Positions 61,474 through 64,000 of a stretch of DNA of 64,000 nt are shown in pieces. Under the pieces are notes generated by a model, which saw only the letters and a program-made list of their open reading frames with translations, made no database searches and was not told the origin of the DNA. Source of the DNA: Synaphobranchus kaupii (Eukaryota > Chordata > Actinopteri > Anguilliformes > Synaphobranchidae); contig CM056376.1 in assembly GCA_029718625.1 (NCBI GenBank), forward strand, positions 22,512,701 through 22,576,700, in the 5' to 3' direction. Made by a program: the position numbers and the translations under genes. Within the stretch, counting starts at the first letter, position 1. Each line of letters starts with the position of its first letter.

Positions 61474-64000
61474 GAGTGTCAGAGGGAGCTTGTTTGTGTT
61501 GTATTGATTTATGCGGCATTAAGTAATATGTATTGCATTTATATCTGTTGGTATATCATTGCCTGTTCTTGTTTTTTTTTTATCTGAATGCATGATTGGG
61601 GCTGTCCTCTTCAAGGCAACATTTCTCCTGCCCTGCTGCGGTTGGCTGTCATCGTATCTGCTGTGACTCACAGATCCAACAAGACCAGGCCACAGGCCTC
61701 GTGCGTGCCCGCAAGGTGGTGGCGTCTAAAAATACGAGGGAGCGTCCCTGCGGGGGTGACACAAAAGTGTAGCGCCAAGCCCCCCTCACACGCCTGGTCC
61801 TGCCTGAGCTGATGCTAACTGACAAGCGCGCGAGGCTAATCCAGCCACGGCCGTGGCGCGGTAACCTGTTCCCCGTGACAGTGCAGACGATGGCGCGTCA
61901 CAGTGAATTCCACAGTCCTTTATCATTTCCGCACAGACCCGCCCCCCCCCTCACCCCCAGCGCACATGTCGTTACAGACGCCCATAAGCACTGCAAGTCT
62001 TCCGCGGGAGGCGGGACGTAGCGGCGACGTCCTGAATGCTCTCCGTAACACGATTAATGTAATTAACAATCTGCCTGACGAGGCAGAGCCGGGGGCCGTG
62101 TGCCGGTGCAGAGTGTCAGCGGAAGCCGAGCCGAATGCATCTGGAGACCTCCAATTATGTCACCTTTTACAGAGCCTCCTTCCACTCCGATTGTATTATA
62201 TGGTAGATCTGTCACAGCTTGCAATTTCCTACCTACTATCTCCTCATGAACACAGAGGCACATCCATGCTCTGTGCAGATTGTTCTGTTTGGATCCTCAG
62301 ATATCCCAAAACAATTATTGTTAATAATAATAATACTCTCTCTCTGAAAGACAAGTATCTTTAAACCTTCTTGTCCATCTGACAGTACATCTCTCAACAG
62401 ACCTGATGCGTGACGCTAAACTAAGCATAGACGTGCTTGAAACGCTCAGAAGGACTGCAACAATGAACCGTTTTGGGGCTGTATAGAGACTTTGTAAGGC
62501 CTTTTGCCTCTGGCCATGTAAATGACATCTGTTGGTTGTGGTTGGAGTTGCCATGGTGAGGATTGAGAAGGACCGTAAAATGGGGTGCAGACAGCGCTCT
62601 GACCTTGAACCGTGGCAGTTGACCTCTGGCTCATGCTCACCCCCCCCCCCCCCCGCTGCCCTCTCATCATAATTTTTAAACGGAATACGAGCTGACAGCC
62701 AGCCTCACAAGGTGATACCTCCCTTCTCTGCTTCACAACCCCCATTACCCCCACTGCCTACCCACCAGCTCTTCCCTCTGTAACTGTTATCTGTCTGCAG
62801 ACTAGCACATTATACTGTGGGATGGGAGTGCTGATTCCCATGATGGGTAATGGGGTCTGTTATATTATTATTGGCTGCTCTGCTCTGTCCACCTTTAAGG
62901 CATCAGCTATTAATTCACTCTTCATCACACTGACTGTGTCCCAGCTGTGACTAAGGGGTATCTAATGGTAACGCTCGGTGCAGTAGTACCCATTTGCAGG
63001 ACCGAAACTTTCCTGTTTATGTAACATTTTGTATCACGCAGCTCTCGAGCTACTTAACTCACCCCCTCCCTTACTCCCCTGCTCCCTCCTTAAAACAGAT
63101 CTTATAGCAATTCATGAATATAAGATTACTTGAATTGAAATGAAGCCGGGAAGATACATCAAGAAGTTTTATCCATTAGTAAAAATGTTTTTGGTTGTTT
63201 ATGCATAATTTAATCTTCCTTAAAAAAAATAAACAGTGTCTCTCGCAGACCCACTGGCTAACTGGCTTTTAGGCCTGCCGATCTTTATTTCATAGATCAG
63301 TGGCTAGACATATTTACCGTAGTTTAAAAAGTATTCCATCAAGAAATGTGCAATCATTAAGCCATTTTCCATAATGTAATGTGCTATACCACCACCTTTA
63401 TTGTACTGCTGCTCAAGTGTTCTCCTTCGCAGCTTCAAAGACATAACTTGGCTTACAGGACGATCGAATATCATTTTGTAGTACCATTATCCACAGTATC
63501 AGTTCTGTGCCACCAAAGCAGATATTTCCATTACCTCGCCTGTAAGGTAACAGCAGTCCGGAATAGTGCTTTTATTTTTACAACAATATGACCATGTGTC
63601 AATAGTTCAACAGCAGCCTGGGGATTACAGACCAAAATTTTAATTGAAACAGTACAAAATTGCATTGCTATTTGACACATGAACAGATGCATTTTTGTAC
63701 ATAATCCAAATTCTCGTATGTTCCTCACATATAGAGGGTAAATGGGTTAGTGTATGCCAGGGGACTTTGACCCCGTCCTCAAGAAGACAAGGGGCGGGTC
63801 CTCACTTGGGAATCTGACGAATGGGAATTGCACTAGTACAAGTTGGTGCTGTTAAGTGATGTCATGATAATACATATGCATTTTTTCTGTTTTATATTTT
63901 ATAAATAATACATTCTTGGTCTCAGGAGAGATTGGCTGAACTGATTAAGAGATTAGCCGTTCATGCTGTTCTTTTGATAATTAGTTCTGTGAATTCAATT

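Larger units (their letters stand above)
54724..64000 (+). other. zmat4: ZMAT4 intron after coding exon 2, 5' part
   Basis: The intron starts gtaagt and runs past the window end, so it is more than 9.2 kb long. It holds a truncated Harbinger-like copy, a Tc1-like element and an L2-type LINE tail. From 59035 to the end I recognise no gene. That stretch includes a CpG-rich segment around 59480-59760, a C-run near 62640, and a palindromic RFX-type X-box motif at 61461-61473. Confidence 0.8.

Noticed and set aside
1..64000. CRISPR array, operon, phage or retroviral provirus
   Set aside because: There are no regularly spaced direct repeats with spacers, no clustered long open frames and no LTR-bounded gag/pol region. 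The genome context is vertebrate.

Overview
The window is nuclear DNA from a vertebrate, most likely a ray-finned (teleost-type) fish. It has one recognisable protein-coding gene whose short exons are separated by very large introns, AT-rich non-coding DNA, dinucleotide microsatellites, and a fish-type repertoire of mobile elements: Tc1-like, hAT, Kolobok-like, Harbinger-like and piggyBac-like DNA transposons, an L2-type LINE and tRNA-derived SINEs. Nothing resembles a prokaryotic operon, plasmid, phage or CRISPR locus. I cannot name the species.

The host gene is ZMAT4 (zinc finger matrin-type 4), on the plus strand. Its first coding exon is at 33943-34044 and its second at 54634-54723. Both have good splice signals, both are in phase 0, and they encode residues 1-64. 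The first matrin-type C2H2 finger is split: Cys16, Cys19 and His32 lie in exon 1 and His38 lies in exon 2, 20.6 kb downstream. The remaining fingers must lie beyond position 64000. The acceptor AG abuts the ATG, so any 5' UTR must come from an upstream exon. GC-rich blocks near 27640-27860 and 8890-9125 are weak promoter candidates.

Layout. 1-33942 is 5' flank or 5'-UTR intron. It holds a deleted Tc1-like element (5563-6109), several MITEs, two related SINE-like units (about 4681-5156 and 17104-17410), a 34-bp minisatellite, a piggyBac-like element with a hAT MITE inside it (20708-21376), and a hAT element that keeps a BED-finger exon and was later hit by a SINE (23073-24961). Intron 1 (34045-54633) holds a short SINE with an LINE-type tail just upstream of it in the flank (37077-37296 lies inside the intron), a hAT MITE, an inverted pair of one MITE family, a 397-bp SINE with perfect target duplications, a Kolobok-like element with a decayed THAP-domain exon interrupted by a Harbinger-like element, and another Tc1 remnant. 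The visible part of intron 2 (54724-64000) holds a second truncated copy of the Harbinger-like family, a nearly full-length Tc1 element whose transposase frame is broken, and an L2-type LINE 3' end whose tail matches that of the SINE.

I found no convincing new biological system. The observations most worth checking are the nested insertions with readable target duplications, the two unrelated transposon remnants that each keep only a DNA-binding-domain exon ending in a splice donor, and an in-frame 48-base cryptic exon candidate that would fall inside the first ZMAT4 finger.
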